The notes under the pieces: generated by a model | What the model was told of the DNA's origin: nothing | The model's input: only the letters and a program-made list of their open reading frames with translations | Database searches by the model: none | NCBI RefSeq assembly: GCF_036227125.1 | Contig: NZ_CP109435.1 | Span: forward strand, 7,688,001 to 7,752,000 | Direction of reading: 5' to 3' | DNA: 64,000 bases | From: Streptomyces sp. NBC_01485 | GTDB lineage: Bacteria > Actinomycetota > Actinomycetes > Streptomycetales > Streptomycetaceae | Position numbers and translations under genes: made by a program | Shown here: positions 61,426 through 64,000 of the stretch, in pieces | Layout of the letters: each line of letters starts with the position of its first letter | Numbering within the stretch: position 1 is the first letter of the stretch

Positions 61426-64000
61426 ATGACAAATGCAGGCTCCCCAGAAGGGGCTGGCGCTGAGTACGGCGAGGATCGCGCTCGGCTAGAGAGGCTGCAG
61501 AGGGATAGGTCAGGACCACCTCAGGCTCAAGCCCGTGCGTTGCTTGAGTTTGCCACGGAGCTTGTGACTGCTGGCAATCTCGATGTCGGATGGCTGGCCT
61601 CGACTGCTGCCCTGCAACGTCTGGAGGAAGAGGAGGACACAAACTTCATACTCCGTAGCTACGCCCACATGCAGGTGGGTGGGCTAGCCATGATGCAAGG
61701 AGACCAAGAGCAGGCCCAGTTGCACATGGAACGGATGGGGCACTTTGCTGAAATTGCTGGGGATTCCGAGGCGCAGACACGAGCTGAGACGTTGCTCGCC
61801 GGCCTGGCCCAGGCCCGGGGCGACCTAGCACAGGCACAGCAGCACTGGGGTCAAGTGCTCCGCTTGAGCGCGATGGCCGAGGACGTGGATCAGCAAGCTG
61901 CCGCGAACTGGTTCATCGGCATGCTCGCAGTCGACCAGGGAAAGCTAGCGGAGGCAAGATGCCACGTCGAGCAGGTGCTGGAGTTGACGGAAAATCCGCT
62001 GCTACTAGGCGGGGCCGAGCTACTCCTCGGCGGACTCGCGCGGCGCCAAGGCAATCTTGTGAAGGCCAAGCAGCATGCGCGGCGATCGATTGAGTTGGCG
62101 GAGGCTGCGGATAGCGTGCTCGGGCGAGGGGACTCTTACCTTTTCGCGGCTCAGCTGTCGCGGGACGACGGTGAGCTGGACGAGGCGCAACAGTTTGCTG
62201 ATCAGGCATTGAACCTGGCCGAGGCGGCCAACGACGAGCTGGAGCCTGAGGAGTCACTTAGATTCCTGAGCCAAGCCCACTGTGTTGTAGGGACGTTGGC
62301 CAGGGAACGGGGAGATCTTGCAGAGGGACAACGGCTTGCTGAAAAGGCGTTGGAACTGGCCGAGACCGCCGGAAGTCGTGGGATGCAGGCCGATGCTCAC
62401 GACCTGCTGGCATTGATTTCGGGGCATGAATGGGGGGATCTATCCCGGGCACGGCAGCATGCGGAGCGGGCGTTGGAGCTGGCCGAGGCTACGGGTGATG
62501 TATTGCAGCAGAGTCGAGCCCAACACAAGCTGGGTGAGCTGGCCGGGCATGAGTCTGGTGACCTGACCCAGGCGCGAGAGCAAGTGCAGCGGGCGTTGCA
62601 GCTGGCCGAGGCCGCCGAGGACGTGTTCGAACAAGCCCACGACCATGCGATGCTCGGCGAGATAGCCCGGGTCCAGGGTGCCCCCAGCGTGTTTGAAGAC
62701 CATGTGCAGCGGGCACTGGAGCTGGCCGAGGCTGTCCACCATAGGGTGGGTCAGGGCAACGCCCACCACCTTCTTGCGGAGCTGTACTACCAGCGGGTGG
62801 ACGTCCCGCAGGCGCGAGAACACCTGGAACAGGCTCTGTCGCTTGCTAGGAGTGCTGGGGATACGCCGGAGCAGAGCAAGGCACACTTGATGCTCGGCGA
62901 CCTCGCTCGCCTACGCCAGGAATATCCTTCCGCCCGCGATCATGCTCAGAAGGCCCTCGAGCTGGCAGTGGAGGCGGGGGATGATCTCGGTGCAGCCAAG
63001 GCCCATGTGGTCCTGTCGAATGCGCTAGTAGCGGACTCGCCCTGGGAGCTAGCGACGGCGCTCAAGCACATGATGGCAGCTATCCGCACACGGGAAAGAG
63101 TGCGACTGCGAGTAGGCAGTTCGGCCGACCGGGCGCGCATCCTCGCCGAATCCGCGGACTGGGACCAGGTAGCTCTGTCGCAGGCCGCAAGCCTTGGTGA
63201 TGGATGGGCTGGCCTAGAACTTGCAGAGATCGGCCGGGGAGAGGCGGTGGCGCAACTTTTGCACTCCCGCGGCACTTACGGTGACGCGCCAGAACCGGTA
63301 CGAGCCCTGCTACACGATCTGGACGAGCTGCACTCCCGCAAGGGGGCACTGTTGGACCCGCGGCCCATCGCTGACGAGCCTGTCATCAACCCGAGACTGC
63401 TGCGCGCCCGTAAGGAGGCCCAGGAGGAACTCGACGAGCGGATCGCACAACTCCACAGGGAACTGGCTACGGCCGTGGGCAGCGCGTTCCAGCGCGCCTT
63501 CACGGCTGAGCCGATTGCCGCCGACAGCTTGCGGGGGCGTCTGCATGGAAACGTCCATGCGCTACTGCTCAGACTCTTTCCATACAGCCAGGAGTCTGGC
63601 GGCCGGCTCCTGTACTCCGTGTGGGTACCTCCGGAACCCACCGAATCGCCAGTCATCGAAGAGAAGAAGCTAACCGCGGAGCAGGTCAACTGGCTGACCG
63701 ACCTGACGAGTCCGAGAGACGCACACCTAGCCGGTTGGCGTCTACTAGAAGACACCGGACATCGCTGGCGCCGTGAGCTGGGCGAGTGTCTGCTGCCCGT
63801 AGGGCTGCGCACGCTCTTGAGCGACGTGAGCCGGAACACGGAAGGAGAACCGCCAACCCTGCTGATCGTGCCTAGCGGGGAACTTTGGGGGCTACCATTC
63901 GCCACCCTTGACGTTAGCGGGCGCTGCCTGCTGGATCTCGCTGCCCTAACCTTGCTGCCTGCTTTGCGGATGCTGCCCGAAACCCCGCCGTTGAGGAAAC
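61426..64000 (+). CDS. TPR-CHAT protease-like protein, cut by window end
   Basis: Open for 858 codons from ATG 61426 to the window edge without a stop. Residues about 40-540 are a chain of tetratricopeptide-like repeats of roughly 40 residues, recognisable by recurring ALELAEA with a following AHxxLGELA unit. A coiled helical stretch follows (RLLRARKEAQEELDERIAQL). From about residue 790 the CHAT domain begins: LLIVPSGELWGLPFATLD. The catalytic His and Cys would lie beyond the edge. TPR-CHAT proteins are caspase-like peptidases, some acting in prokaryotic immunity. Codon use is AT-richer (CTA, GTA, AGG) than the core genes, a sign of transfer. Confidence 0.85.
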   Translation, partial: MTNAGSPEGAGAEYGEDRARLERLQRDRSGPPQAQARALLEFATELVTAGNLDVGWLASTAALQRLEEEEDTNFILRSYAHMQVGGLAMMQGDQEQAQLHMERMGHFAEIAGDSEAQTRAETLLAGLAQARGDLAQAQQHWGQVLRLSAMAEDVDQQAAANWFIGMLAVDQGKLAEARCHVEQVLELTENPLLLGGAELLLGGLARRQGNLVKAKQHARRSIELAEAADSVLGRGDSYLFAAQLSRDDGELDEAQQFADQALNLAEAANDELEPEESLRFLSQAHCVVGTLARERGDLAEGQRLAEKALELAETAGSRGMQADAHDLLALISGHEWGDLSRARQHAERALELAEATGDVLQQSRAQHKLGELAGHESGDLTQAREQVQRALQLAEAAEDVFEQAHDHAMLGEIARVQGAPSVFEDHVQRALELAEAVHHRVGQGNAHHLLAELYYQRVDVPQAREHLEQALSLARSAGDTPEQSKAHLMLGDLARLRQEYPSARDHAQKALELAVEAGDDLGAAKAHVVLSNALVADSPWELATALKHMMAAIRTRERVRLRVGSSADRARILAESADWDQVALSQAASLGDGWAGLELAEIGRGEAVAQLLHSRGTYGDAPEPVRALLHDLDELHSRKGALLDPRPIADEPVINPRLLRARKEAQEELDERIAQLHRELATAVGSAFQRAFTAEPIAADSLRGRLHGNVHALLLRLFPYSQESGGRLLYSVWVPPEPTESPVIEEKKLTAEQVNWLTDLTSPRDAHLAGWRLLEDTGHRWRRELGECLLPVGLRTLLSDVSRNTEGEPPTLLIVPSGELWGLPFATLDVSGRCLLDLAALTLLPALRMLPETPPLRK

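Overview
The window reads as chromosomal DNA of a Streptomyces. It is very GC-rich, many genes start with GTG, several starts look leaderless, and the gene families are typical of that genus (glyoxylate carboligase set, AllR-type purine breakdown, LAL regulators, RNase Sa-like secreted RNase, SNF2/SWIM pair). No rRNA, tRNA or CRISPR was found.

Layout. 0-6.7 kb: end of an MFS transporter, then a cytochrome bd operon cydA-cydB-(81-aa membrane protein)-cydD-cydC joined by ATGA overlaps. 6.7-18 kb: AlkZ-like winged-helix protein, secreted trypsin with a large LAL regulator upstream, a GAF-LuxR regulator divergent from an acyl-CoA synthetase, and a zinc-ribbon protein. 16-44 kb: scattered purine and glyoxylate genes. 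Urate is opened by uricase, UraH and UraD to allantoin; AllB and allantoicase carry it to ureidoglycolate, from which glyoxylate is released; Gcl, Hyi and GlxR take glyoxylate to glycerate, and malate synthase takes it into the TCA cycle. An 8-oxoguanine deaminase and a MobA-like nucleotidyltransferase (possibly for xanthine dehydrogenase cofactor) fit the theme. An IclR repressor (allR) sits beside allB. Six promoters in the window carry a TTCC-N7-GGAA box. At allR and aceB it fills the 17-bp promoter spacer, and at four promoters a weaker copy lies exactly 21 bp away centre to centre.

Interleaved are an aminotransferase/HxlR pair, an exported vWA pair, a divergent pair of NIS siderophore synthetases followed by a HipA-like kinase and a SelW-like redox protein, a Gfo/Idh oxidoreductase/GntR pair, a ROK kinase, and an SNF2 helicase with a SWIM protein (to 55.3 kb).

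Several places look like deletion scars, where two neighbouring genes are cut and joined: MFS/HxlR at 26.24 kb, SDR/dihydrofolate-reductase-like at 44.58 kb, and sensor kinase/response regulator at about 46.1 kb.

55.66-64 kb is an accessory island. It begins where a 3-oxoadipate enol-lactonase gene is cut after 36 codons. It holds a leaderless 390-aa protein of unknown function, a secreted cyclophilin, a 39-bp direct repeat 2.8 kb apart, IS5- and IS110-type transposase relics, a frameshifted CHAT-protease relic and, running off the window, an intact TPR-CHAT (caspase-like) protein.
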